Origin: Acidobacteriota bacterium
GTDB lineage: Bacteria; Acidobacteriota; Vicinamibacteria; Vicinamibacterales; SCN-69-37
Direction: 5' to 3'
Length of the DNA stretch: 11,114 nt
Assembly: GCA_024653875.1 (NCBI GenBank)
Contig: JANLHE010000498.1
Location: 1-11,114 of the forward strand
Below, in pieces: positions 1 to 6,094 of the stretch. Position 1 is the stretch's first letter, and every line of letters begins with the position of its first letter. The notes under the pieces are model-generated. The model saw only the letters and a program-made list of their open reading frames with translations, was not told the DNA's origin and did not search any database. The translations under genes and the position numbers were made by a program.

Positions 1-1260
1 ACGGTCGCCGATCCATTGGCCAACTTCGACACGACCGTCACGCCGGTGCGGTATCTCGGACAGCCGGTGGTGTTGTCGACCCTGCAGGGCGTGACCGCGA
101 ATTACCCCGTGGCGGCCACGCAGACGGCGTTTGCGGCGGCGTCGCAAGGCACGCTGGCCGCCGGCCCGGCCTCCGTGGTCTACACCGCGTCGGCGGAGTT
201 GATGTCGATGCGGTCGGTGGTGCCGTATGGCGCGAGCGCGGCCACGGTGGTGCAGACCTGGCGCATCACCGCCCGCGGATCGATTCAGGGCGCCCGCGAA
301 GCGGAGGTGGAAGTCTCCGCGTTGCTCGAGCGCCAGGTGGTGCCGGCCCATACCTATGCCGCGTTTGCGACCAACAGCGGCTGCGGCGCGCTCAGTTTTT
401 CCGGCGGCGTCCGGACCAACAGCTACGACTCGTCCGACATGACGCTGGATGACGGCGTGCCGGTAACCGACAACAATTGGGGCCACGTGGGCACCAATGG
501 CAACTTGACCGAGGGCGGCGGCTCCATCGTAAACGGGTCGCTCTCGACGCCCCGCAGCGGCGTGGGCAAGTGCAGCGCCGGCGCCGTGACCGCGCTGACG
601 CAGAACGGCGGCGCCCAGGTGACCGAAGGTGTTGTCGCGTTGCCGCAGTCCGTGCAGTACCCCTTGCCGGATCCACCGTCGCCGCTGCCGCCCATCACGA
701 CGACGTCGATCGTCTCAACCAGCGGATGCGGTGTGATGACGCTGACCTCTGGCATCTGCACCGGTGGCGCGGGCGCGCTCACGCTGGATCCCCAGGGTGT
801 GCCGATGGAGCTGGGCAACGTGCAGGTCACCGGTGGCGCGACCCTCACGCTAGAGGCAGGGACGTACAACATCAACAGCCTCAAGCTCACGGGAGGATCG
901 ACGGTCGTCATCGGATCGGGTCCCGTCATCCTGAACGTAGCCGGCACGGACGATGCGACGCCCATCGATTTTGAAGGCGGCGCCACCGCCAACGAGTCCT
1001 TCGACCCGTCGATGTTCAGAATCCAGTATGCCGGCACGGGCACGCTCAAGCTGACGGGCGGAGCCACCGTCACGGCGATTGTCTACGCGCCACTGGCGAC
1101 CGCGTCCATTGAAGGCGGCGCGGACGTCTACGGATCGGTGCTGGCGGCCAGGCTGTCGGCCGCTGGCGGCGCGCAGCTTCACTACGACCGCCGGCTCAGC
1201 CGCGACTTCTTCACCACCGGCCCGCAGATGATGAGCGGGTTCTCCTGGAAGAAGCAGTAG
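1..1260 (+). CDS. PilX-like pilus/surface protein with GG-repeat C-terminal domain, 5'-truncated by window
   Basis: The frame is open from the first base to TAG at 1258-1260, giving 419 visible residues. A TTG at 16 is possible, but no stop precedes it, so the gene very probably begins outside the window. The first third contains a stretch around VVQTWRITARGSIQGAR followed by VEVSALLERQVVP, which resembles the conserved part of PilX-type minor pilins and assembly proteins of Acidobacteriota. The C-terminal half has recurring short motifs (VTGGATLTL, LTGGSTVVIG, LTGGATVTAI, EGGADVYGS, AGGAQLHYD) expected of a beta-solenoid, as in the DUF7305-type tails of such proteins. Several cysteines (two SGCG motifs, GKC, GICTGG) could form disulfides outside the cytoplasm. 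The hydrophobic N-terminal pilin-like helix is not visible because it lies upstream. Family assignment comes from remembered sequence style; role in type IV pilus assembly or surface display is inferred. Confidence 0.72.
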   Translation, partial: TVADPLANFDTTVTPVRYLGQPVVLSTLQGVTANYPVAATQTAFAAASQGTLAAGPASVVYTASAELMSMRSVVPYGASAATVVQTWRITARGSIQGAREAEVEVSALLERQVVPAHTYAAFATNSGCGALSFSGGVRTNSYDSSDMTLDDGVPVTDNNWGHVGTNGNLTEGGGSIVNGSLSTPRSGVGKCSAGAVTALTQNGGAQVTEGVVALPQSVQYPLPDPPSPLPPITTTSIVSTSGCGVMTLTSGICTGGAGALTLDPQGVPMELGNVQVTGGATLTLEAGTYNINSLKLTGGSTVVIGSGPVILNVAGTDDATPIDFEGGATANESFDPSMFRIQYAGTGTLKLTGGATVTAIVYAPLATASIEGGADVYGSVLAARLSAAGGAQLHYDRRLSRDFFTTGPQMMSGFSWKKQ

Positions 1261-1328
1261 GCCCGTCCCGCGGATCTGAAGGAACTCCGGGAGGGGGCTC
1301 CACCGTCAAAGGACCAGGAGGTTCTGAC

Positions 1329-1763
1329 ATGCGCGGAGCAGTACGTTCGGGAATGGTCATTGCGGTGATGCTGGCGGCGGCGGTGGCCGGGGCGGGAGCG
1401 CAGGCGCCCAAGGCCGAGCCTGTCTATGACGTGTCGTTCACCACCGGGCCCGCGGGAGAGGAAGCCGTCTATACCGGGACGTCCACGTTCAACGTGGATG
1501 CCAAGGGCGTGGTGACCGGCACGATGGCGATCGTGAGTCCGACGACGGTCCGCGCCAGCCTGGCGGGGCAGGTCGCCAAGGGCGTGTGGACGTTCGAGTA
1601 CATGTACGAGATTCCCGATCAGGGATGCACGGGCGTGCTGAAGGGGACCGCGAAGGTGCCGGCGGACCGAAAGCTGATTTCCGGCACCGCGATGGTCGGC
1701 GGCGACTGCGCGCCCGAGCCGATGAACGCGACGTTCAGCTTTATCTTGAAGCGGCCGGCCTGA
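1329..1763 (+). CDS. Small secreted protein of unknown function
   Basis: 144 residues. The ATG start is fixed by a perfect AGGAGG at 1316-1321 with a 7-nt spacer. Residues 1-26 form a clear Sec signal peptide: positive MRGAVR, an Ala/Val-rich core, and AGAQA before PK. The mature protein is rich in Thr, Gly and Val in alternating beta-strand-like stretches, and has two cysteines (about 100 and 127) that could form a disulfide. I do not recognise the family. It lies 68 nt downstream of the PilX-like gene on the same strand and could be cotranscribed with it. Its last 23 bp overlap the 3' end of the convergent adaptor gene. A periplasmic or outer-membrane-associated location is inferred only from the signal peptide; the last mature cysteine is not in a lipobox. 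Confidence 0.82.
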   Translation: MRGAVRSGMVIAVMLAAAVAGAGAQAPKAEPVYDVSFTTGPAGEEAVYTGTSTFNVDAKGVVTGTMAIVSPTTVRASLAGQVAKGVWTFEYMYEIPDQGCTGVLKGTAKVPADRKLISGTAMVGGDCAPEPMNATFSFILKRPA

Positions 1764-2979
1764 CGGCGGCGCCGTCCGGCAACTCCCGCAAGACCTGGAA
1801 GGGGCCGGCGACAATGGAGGCGCCTTCATTGACGCCGGTCACCTCGATCGTGAGCCCGCCGATGATGCCGGTGGTCACGGGCGTGAACGCCGCCCGGCCG
1901 CCGTCGACGACAAACAGCCCGCTCACGCCGTCGCGTTCGACGACGGCCTGCAGCGGCACGGCCAGCACGTTCCGGCGCTCGGCGACCAGAATCTCCGTGT
2001 CGCAGGTCAGCCCCGGCCGCAGCGACGCGACGTCGCCTTCCAATCTGACCTTCACGCGAAACTCGCGGGCGGCCGCCTGGGTGCCGATCTGCGGCAGCGC
2101 GCTGGCGCCGATGTCCACGACCCGTCCCGTGTAGGTACGGCCGGTCAGCGCGTCGAGCGTAATCGTGGCGCGGTTTTCCAGCGCCAGGCGCAGCACGTCC
2201 GCTTCGGCCACCTTGACTTCCGCGTCCAGCGCGCTGAGATCCGAGATGGTCATGAGGATGCTGCCGGGCTGATTCTGCACGCCCATCACCACCATTTCAC
2301 CTTCTTCCACGTCGAGGCGCGTCACGACGCCGGCGATGGGCGCGGTGATTTCAGTCTTCGCCAGCTGATCGCCGACGCGCGCGCGCTCGGCGCGCCCCTG
2401 GGCCACGCGTTGCGTGGCCGCGCTGCGCGTCTGTTCGGCGCGGGCGAGGGCGGCGGTGGCGGCAGCCACCTGGGCCACCGCGGTATCGGCGGCCGCCACG
2501 GCGGCATCAAGTTCCGACTGGGCGAGCAGGCCGGATGACGCCAGCTCACGCGCGCGCTGCAGGGCGCGCTGCGCTTCGGTCTGCCGCGAGGTGGCGACGG
2601 TGATGTCGGCGTGTGCGGCGCGCACCTGGTTGTTCGCGCCGGCGGCCTCGGCCTCCAGGGCCTGCAGCGCCGCCGCGGACGAGGCCACCGCGCTTTGCGC
2701 CTGAATTGGATCGATGCGCGCCAGCACCTGGCCGGCGGTCACGCGATCACCTTCGCGGACCCGCAGACTGACCAGACGGCCCATCACCGACGATCCAAGA
2801 TCGGCGTAGCGCGTGGCGACAATTTCTCCGGAGGCGGTGACCGAGGCGCGCAGCGTGTCCACGCGCGCGACGCTCGCCACATCCACGTCCACGACATCCG
2901 GCTGGCGGCCCGACCACCAGAACCATCCGGCCACCAGGGCCACGATCACCATCAGCGCGTACAGGAGTCGACGAGGCAT
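1741..2979 (-). CDS. MacA/HlyD-type periplasmic efflux adaptor (membrane fusion protein)
   Basis: 412 residues from the ATG at 2979; an in-frame GTG at 2985 would add two residues. One N-terminal membrane helix (about 5-23) anchors the protein facing the periplasm. Then come a split biotinyl/lipoyl-like domain (first half around SSVMGRLVSLRVREGDRV, 64-90; second half around AKTEITAPIAGVVTRLDVEEGE, 207-228), a long Ala/Gln/Glu-rich coiled-coil hairpin between them (about 93-207), a beta-barrel domain, and a membrane-proximal domain at the C-terminus. This order is that of adaptors bridging an inner-membrane pump to an outer-membrane channel, most like the MacA branch that works with MacB-type ABC permeases. 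The divergent neighbours are two MacB-like permeases, which supports that pairing. Unusually, it is divergent from the permeases rather than their operon leader. The stop (TAA at 1741-1743) lies inside the preceding gene. Substrate unknown. Confidence 0.9.
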   Translation of the reverse strand: MPRRLLYALMVIVALVAGWFWWSGRQPDVVDVDVASVARVDTLRASVTASGEIVATRYADLGSSVMGRLVSLRVREGDRVTAGQVLARIDPIQAQSAVASSAAALQALEAEAAGANNQVRAAHADITVATSRQTEAQRALQRARELASSGLLAQSELDAAVAAADTAVAQVAAATAALARAEQTRSAATQRVAQGRAERARVGDQLAKTEITAPIAGVVTRLDVEEGEMVVMGVQNQPGSILMTISDLSALDAEVKVAEADVLRLALENRATITLDALTGRTYTGRVVDIGASALPQIGTQAAAREFRVKVRLEGDVASLRPGLTCDTEILVAERRNVLAVPLQAVVERDGVSGLFVVDGGRAAFTPVTTGIIGGLTIEVTGVNEGASIVAGPFQVLRELPDGAAVRPAASR

Positions 2980-2998
2980 ACCCACGTATACTCACATA
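2980..2998. promoter_or_regulatory. Divergent promoter candidate with a shared palindromic GTATAC core
   Basis: Only 19 bp separate the adaptor ATG (2979) from the first permease GTG (2999). The centre holds GTATAC (2986-2991), which reads TATACT on the plus strand (2987-2992) and TATACG on the minus strand (2990-2985). Both are usable sigma70 -10 hexamers pointing in opposite directions. Each lies about 6 nt from the respective start codon, so transcripts would begin at or next to the codon (leaderless). Neither start has a good Shine-Dalgarno sequence, which agrees with this. I see no convincing -35 on either side. The assignment is an inference from spacing and symmetry. Confidence 0.4.
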
Positions 2999-4255
2999 GT
3001 GGCACGGTCCGTGGCGCGGCACTGGTTTTCCTTGCGGGAATCTTTTCGACAGGCGGCCCGTACGCTCGCGACAAATCGCCTCCGCGCGGCCCTGGGCGCA
3101 CTCGCGATCGCCGTCGCCGTGGCCACCCAGATCATCGTGATCAGCGCGCTGGATGGCGTGGCCGTGTTCGCCGAGACCTCCACCGCGCGCGCGTTCGGGT
3201 CCGACACGTTCCTGCTCGCGCAGATCGCGTCGCCGGGACGGATTTCCCGCCGGGAGCAGCGGGAACAGCTCCTGCGCAACCAGCCCTTGACGCGCGCGGA
3301 CTGGCGCTTCCTTGAACAACACGCGGGTGGCCTCGTGCAGTACGCCCCCAGCGTGCAGACGGTGGCCGAAGTCAGTGCCGGCACGCGCGTCTTCGAGACC
3401 GCCGCCGTGTCGGGTACCACGTCGGTGCTGGCGGGCCTTCGGGATCTGGCCATCACGCGGGGCCGATTCCTCTCACGCGACGATGATCGAATGAGCGGGC
3501 CGGTGGCCGTCGTCGGCGCCGATGTCGCCGACACGTTGTTTCCGACGGCGGATCCGGTGGGGCAGGCGATTCGCGTGGCGGGCCGCCGCTTCGTCGTGAT
3601 CGGCGTGCAGGCCCGGCTGGGCAGCTCGAACGGCGCGTCGCTCGACCGGTCGGTGTGGATTCCGGTGCAGGCGTGGGAGCGCGCGTTTGGCGCGCCCCGG
3701 TCGCTGCCGATCTTCGCCAAGGCCGTGGCGGGCGTGAGCGCCGCGGCCGCCCAGGACCGCGCGCGGGCGTCGCTGCGGGCGAGGCGGCAGCTGCTCCCTG
3801 GAGAGCCGGACACTTTTGACGTGCTCACGCCGGATGCGGCGCGGGGGTTCGTGGCGAACCTGTCGCAGCGTGTGGGCGTGGCGGCCGGGCCGATCTCGCT
3901 CATGGCCCTGCTGGCGTCCATCGTCGTGGTGACCAACACCGTGCTCGTGTCGGTGACGCAGCGGACGCGCGAGATCGGCGTGCGGCGGGCGCTGGGGGCG
4001 CCCCGCGCGCAGATCATGCGGGAGGTGGTGGCCGAGTCGTCGTTGACGGCGCTCATCGGTGGCGCGGCCGGCATCGTCGCCGCGGCGGCCCTGATTGGGG
4101 GGCTGGCGCGCGTGCTGGAGTTGCCCCTGGACGTGCGGGCGTCCACGGTGGCGTGGAGCCTGCTGGCGTCGGCCGCGAGCGGACTGGTGGCCGGCTGGTA
4201 TCCCGCGCGACGGGCCACGCGCGTCTCCGTCGTCGAGGCACTCAGGGTTGAGTAG
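2999..4255 (+). CDS. ABC transporter permease, MacB/FtsX type (first of two)
   Basis: 418 residues from GTG 2999; a second in-frame GTG at 3011 is an alternative. The frame extends further upstream, but that part lies opposite the adaptor gene and does not look like this family. Architecture is MacB-like without the ATPase: a short cytoplasmic start (SLRESFRQAARTLATNRLRAAL), a first membrane helix at about 31-52, a large periplasmic MacB_PCD-type domain, then a C-terminal FtsX domain (about 290-418). That domain includes the family hallmark TQRTREIGVRRALGAPRAQIMREVVAES and the ending GWYPARRATRVSVVEALRVE. Such permeases are mechanotransmission exporters needing a separate ATPase and usually an adaptor and outer-membrane channel. 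The next permease starts 1 nt after this stop, so the two form an operon and probably a heterodimer. The likely partner adaptor is divergent. Substrate cannot be inferred. Confidence 0.9.
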   Translation: MARSVARHWFSLRESFRQAARTLATNRLRAALGALAIAVAVATQIIVISALDGVAVFAETSTARAFGSDTFLLAQIASPGRISRREQREQLLRNQPLTRADWRFLEQHAGGLVQYAPSVQTVAEVSAGTRVFETAAVSGTTSVLAGLRDLAITRGRFLSRDDDRMSGPVAVVGADVADTLFPTADPVGQAIRVAGRRFVVIGVQARLGSSNGASLDRSVWIPVQAWERAFGAPRSLPIFAKAVAGVSAAAAQDRARASLRARRQLLPGEPDTFDVLTPDAARGFVANLSQRVGVAAGPISLMALLASIVVVTNTVLVSVTQRTREIGVRRALGAPRAQIMREVVAESSLTALIGGAAGIVAAAALIGGLARVLELPLDVRASTVAWSLLASAASGLVAGWYPARRATRVSVVEALRVE

Positions 4256-4256
4256 C

Positions 4257-5534
4257 GTGCCCCGGCCCAGCTCGGAGGTGCGGTGGCAGTCGGCCCTTGC
4301 CGAGGCCGCTACGCTGGCGGTCGAGTCGATTCGCGTGCAGACCGCGCGCTCGGTGCTGGCGATCATCGGGCTGGTCATCGGCATCGTGACCGTGGTGCTG
4401 GTGTCGTCCACCCTGGTCGGCCTCCGCAATTCCGTCGCGCAGTTGTTCCGCGAATTGGGGACGGACAACATCTTCGTGTTCCATCGCGCCGGGGATCCGT
4501 ACACGCCGGCGTCGGATGCGGACGCGTCGCGCCGGACGCTGACGCCGGCCGACGCCGTGACGATCGCACGGCTGGGGTCGGCGGTGCGCGACGTCGGGGT
4601 GCAGGTGCTGGTGCCGGCGGCCACCACGACGCGCGCGATCACCGTGCGCGCGGGCGGTAACGAGTCGGATACCGTGCTGATTGAAGGCGCGTCCCCGAAC
4701 CTGTTCGAGGTCACCGACACGCTGTTTGGCGCCGGACGCCCGTTTACGGAGACGGAGAATCGGGTGGCCGCGCCGGTGGCCGTGATCGGCGCGAACGTGG
4801 CGCAGGCGCTGTTCGGGCGTGGCGATCCGGTGGGGCAGGCGTTCCTGCTGGGCGGCGATCGGTACTACGTGGTGGGCGTGTTGACGCCACGCAAGGGGAC
4901 GTTCTTTGGCGAGAACCGGAACGACAACGTGGTGTCCATACCGATGGCGACCGCGGCCCGCCGGTTTCCAGACGCCGAGCAGACCGTGCTCTACGTGCGC
5001 GCGAAACCGGGGCAACGGGAAGCGGCGCGCGCCGAGACGGAGATGATTCTCCGCCTGGTTCGTGGCGTGCCCTCCGGCGCGCCCAGTGATTTCAACCTGT
5101 CGACCGCCGACCAGATCATCACGCAGTTCGATCGCATCGGCGTGCAAATCTTCCTGGCCACGATCGGCCTGGCCGCCGTCTCGCTGGTGATCGGCGGGAT
5201 TGGCATCGCCAACGTCATGGTGATCAGCGTGACGGAGCGCACGCGCGAGATCGGGCTGCGCCTGGCGATTGGGGCGCGCCGGCAGGATGTGCGCCTGCAG
5301 TTCCTGATTGAGTCGGCGATGCTCGCCGGCGTGGGGGGGCTGGCCGGGGTCGTGATCGCGTTGCTGCTCGGGGCGATTGCGGCCGCGCTGGCGCCGGCGT
5401 TTCCGGCCCTGCCGCCGGTCTGGGCCGTCGTGGCCGGCGTGGTCAGCGCGGTGGTGGTGGGGGTCATCGCCGGCTATTGGCCCGCGCGCCGCGCATCGCA
5501 GCTGGATCCGGTCGAGGCGCTGCGGTACGAGTGA
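4257..5534 (+). CDS. ABC transporter permease, MacB/FtsX type (second of two)
   Basis: 425 residues from GTG 4257, one base after the preceding TAG; TTG 4248 (8-nt overlap) is an alternative. A weak AGGG at 4244-4247 precedes it and translational coupling is likely. Same plan as its neighbour: membrane helix at about 33-54 (SVLAIIGLVIGIVTVVLVSS), periplasmic domain, and an FtsX core with GGIGIANVMVISVTERTREIGLRLAIGARRQDV-type sequence, closing with GYWPARRASQLDPVEALRYE. It is closer to textbook MacB than the first permease. The two are paralogous (both carry TREIG and PARRA..VEALR) but clearly diverged, as expected of a heterodimer. No Walker A or ABC signature is present in either gene, so the ATPase must be supplied from elsewhere. 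The stop codon lies inside the first unit of a 12-bp tandem repeat. Confidence 0.9.
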   Translation: MPRPSSEVRWQSALAEAATLAVESIRVQTARSVLAIIGLVIGIVTVVLVSSTLVGLRNSVAQLFRELGTDNIFVFHRAGDPYTPASDADASRRTLTPADAVTIARLGSAVRDVGVQVLVPAATTTRAITVRAGGNESDTVLIEGASPNLFEVTDTLFGAGRPFTETENRVAAPVAVIGANVAQALFGRGDPVGQAFLLGGDRYYVVGVLTPRKGTFFGENRNDNVVSIPMATAARRFPDAEQTVLYVRAKPGQREAARAETEMILRLVRGVPSGAPSDFNLSTADQIITQFDRIGVQIFLATIGLAAVSLVIGGIGIANVMVISVTERTREIGLRLAIGARRQDVRLQFLIESAMLAGVGGLAGVVIALLLGAIAAALAPAFPALPPVWAVVAGVVSAVVVGVIAGYWPARRASQLDPVEALRYE

Positions 5535-5564
5535 CCATACGAGTGACCATACGAGTGACCATAC
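5529..5564 (+). repeat. Three perfect tandem copies of a 12-bp unit
   Basis: The unit GAGTGACCATAC occurs at 5529-5540, 5541-5552 and 5553-5564 without mismatch. Because 12 is a multiple of three, each copy re-creates the end of the permease gene (TAC GAG TGA), giving three in-frame TGA stops. The third copy abuts TTGACA. It looks like slippage expansion of the permease 3' end; the array separates the permease operon from the promoter of the phenylalanine leader. Confidence 0.95.
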
Positions 5565-5592
5565 TTGACATCGCCAGGGCCGCCGCGATACT
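5565..5592 (+). promoter_or_regulatory. Sigma70-like promoter of the phenylalanine leader/operon
   Basis: A consensus -35 TTGACA (5565-5570) is followed after 16 bp by GATACT (5587-5592, 4 of 6 matches to TATAAT). A 17-bp spacer with ATACTT is the alternative register. Transcription would begin near 5599, a few nucleotides before the leader-peptide ATG at 5605. Position directly upstream of an attenuator supports it. Confidence 0.65.
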
Positions 5593-5604
5593 TTTACGAG
5601 CTCA

Positions 5605-5721
5605 ATGACCGTCCGCGTCCAGACCCCGGCCCTGACCGCAATTCGCGTTGCAGGCCGTTGTGTGTCCGCGTCCGTGTTTGGTTTCTTTGCGTACCGGTAT
5701 TACCCCAAGGCCACCGGGTAG
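5605..5721 (+). CDS. Phe/Tyr-rich attenuation leader peptide
   Basis: A 38-residue ORF with ATG at 5605 and TAG at 5719-5721. The last 14 residues are FGFFAYRYYPKATG: three Phe (codons at 5677, 5683, 5686) and three Tyr (5692, 5698, 5701) within nine codons, directly before a terminator and the genes for phenylalanine synthesis. This matches the role of PheL-type leader peptides, in which ribosome stalling at control codons senses charged tRNA. A weak GAG (5598-5600) precedes the ATG and the predicted 5' UTR is very short, so initiation could be near-leaderless. A GTG at 5662 would give a 19-residue alternative that keeps all control codons. The peptide is unlikely to have a function of its own. 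Pattern seen directly; function inferred from position and RNA structure. Confidence 0.82.
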   Translation: MTVRVQTPALTAIRVAGRCVSASVFGFFAYRYYPKATG

Positions 5722-5774
5722 CGCAGTGATCTGAACCAGCTTCACATTTTCCGTTCAGTCAAGCCCGCTACCCG
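5692..5774 (+). promoter_or_regulatory. Attenuator: competing protector and antiterminator RNA structures
   Basis: Arm 2, CGGGTAGCG (5715-5723), contains the leader stop codon. It is perfectly complementary over 9 bp to CGCTACCCG (5766-5774), which is the 5' half of the terminator. Between them 5727-5736 pairs with 5753-5761 (9 bp with T5730 bulged), closing an extended antiterminator. Upstream, TACC/GGT (5692-5698, the first Tyr codon onward) can pair with ACC/GGTA (5713-5720) with one bulged G, sequestering arm 2. A ribosome stalled at the Phe/Tyr codons frees arm 2 to pair with the terminator half, so the genes are read. A ribosome that reaches the TAG covers arm 2 and the terminator forms. 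Pairings were read by eye; no energies computed. Confidence 0.8.
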
Positions 5775-5793
5775 AAAGGGAAGCGGGCTTTTT
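5761..5793 (+). terminator. Intrinsic terminator (attenuator arm 3:4)
   Basis: AAGCCCGCT (5761-5769) pairs with AGCGGGCTT (5782-5790). Inside are one A-A mismatch, a CCC/GGG stem and a GAAA tetraloop (5774-5777). The 3' side ends in TTTTT (5789-5793). It sits 20 nt before the chorismate mutase ATG, so it must be read through for the operon to be expressed. Confidence 0.93.
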
Positions 5794-5800
5794 GCATTTC

Positions 5801-5807
5801 AGGGGAG
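5801..5807 (+). promoter_or_regulatory. Shine-Dalgarno sequence of the chorismate mutase gene
   Basis: AGGGGAG ends 5 nt before ATG 5813. It sets that start rather than the upstream in-frame ATG at 5792, which lies in the terminator T-tract. It is outside the terminator stem. Confidence 0.8.
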
Positions 5808-5812
5808 TCTGT

Positions 5813-6094
5813 ATGGCCACGCGCGACACGACGGTGGAAGAACATCGGAAGTACATCGACCGCATCGACAAGACCATCGTGGCGCTCCTGGCGGAGCGCA
5901 TGCGATTGGGACTGGCCGTAGGTGATCTAAAGCGGCAGCGTCAGTGGCCCACACGATCGGCTGCGCGGGAGGCCGAGGTGCTGGCGCATGTGCGCGCCGC
6001 CGCGGCCGGGCCGTTGTCGGCCTCGTCGGCCGAGCGGATCTTCGCGCTGATCATCGAGGAAACGACCGCCGCCCAGGAGGGGCATTGTTCGTGA
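5813..6094 (+). CDS. Chorismate mutase, AroQ class, monofunctional
   Basis: 93 residues, the usual length of a free all-helical AroQ domain. It converts chorismate to prephenate in the cytoplasm, the shared first step towards Phe and Tyr. Against the E. coli mutase domain the active-site positions can be matched: R12 (for R11), R29 in LLAERMRL (R28), K40 in VGDLK (K39), R52 and E53 in AAREAEVL (R51, E52), and Q88 in IIEETTAAQ (Q88). The position of D48 is Ser here (S49). The gene follows the attenuator with a good Shine-Dalgarno sequence and overlaps the prephenate dehydratase gene by 4 nt. In enterobacteria both activities are fused in PheA; here they are separate cistrons. Correspondence was made by eye. 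Confidence 0.92.
   Translation: MATRDTTVEEHRKYIDRIDKTIVALLAERMRLGLAVGDLKRQRQWPTRSAAREAEVLAHVRAAAAGPLSASSAERIFALIIEETTAAQEGHCS

Noticed and set aside
2813..2998. Upstream in-frame extension of the first permease, from an ATG at 2813
   Set aside because: It runs opposite the adaptor's coding sequence, has no family-like residues, and the MacB-type N-terminus begins only after 2999.
2992..4720. Long open frames antisense to the permeases
   Set aside because: Arg/Ser/Pro-rich low-information translations typical of high-GC shadow frames; the plus strand encodes clear FtsX domains.
5529..5564. CRISPR-like array
   Set aside because: 12-bp units with no spacers; a simple tandem repeat.
5605..5812. 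T-box or small-molecule riboswitch upstream of chorismate mutase
   Set aside because: No T-box AGGGUGGNACCGCG-like motif or known aptamer pattern seen; the Phe/Tyr-coding ORF with its overlapping hairpins explains the region.
5944..6090. Upstream in-frame extension of prephenate dehydratase from 5944
   Set aside because: It overlaps the chorismate mutase in another frame; the dehydratase motifs and the Shine-Dalgarno sequence with GTGA overlap place the start at 6091.
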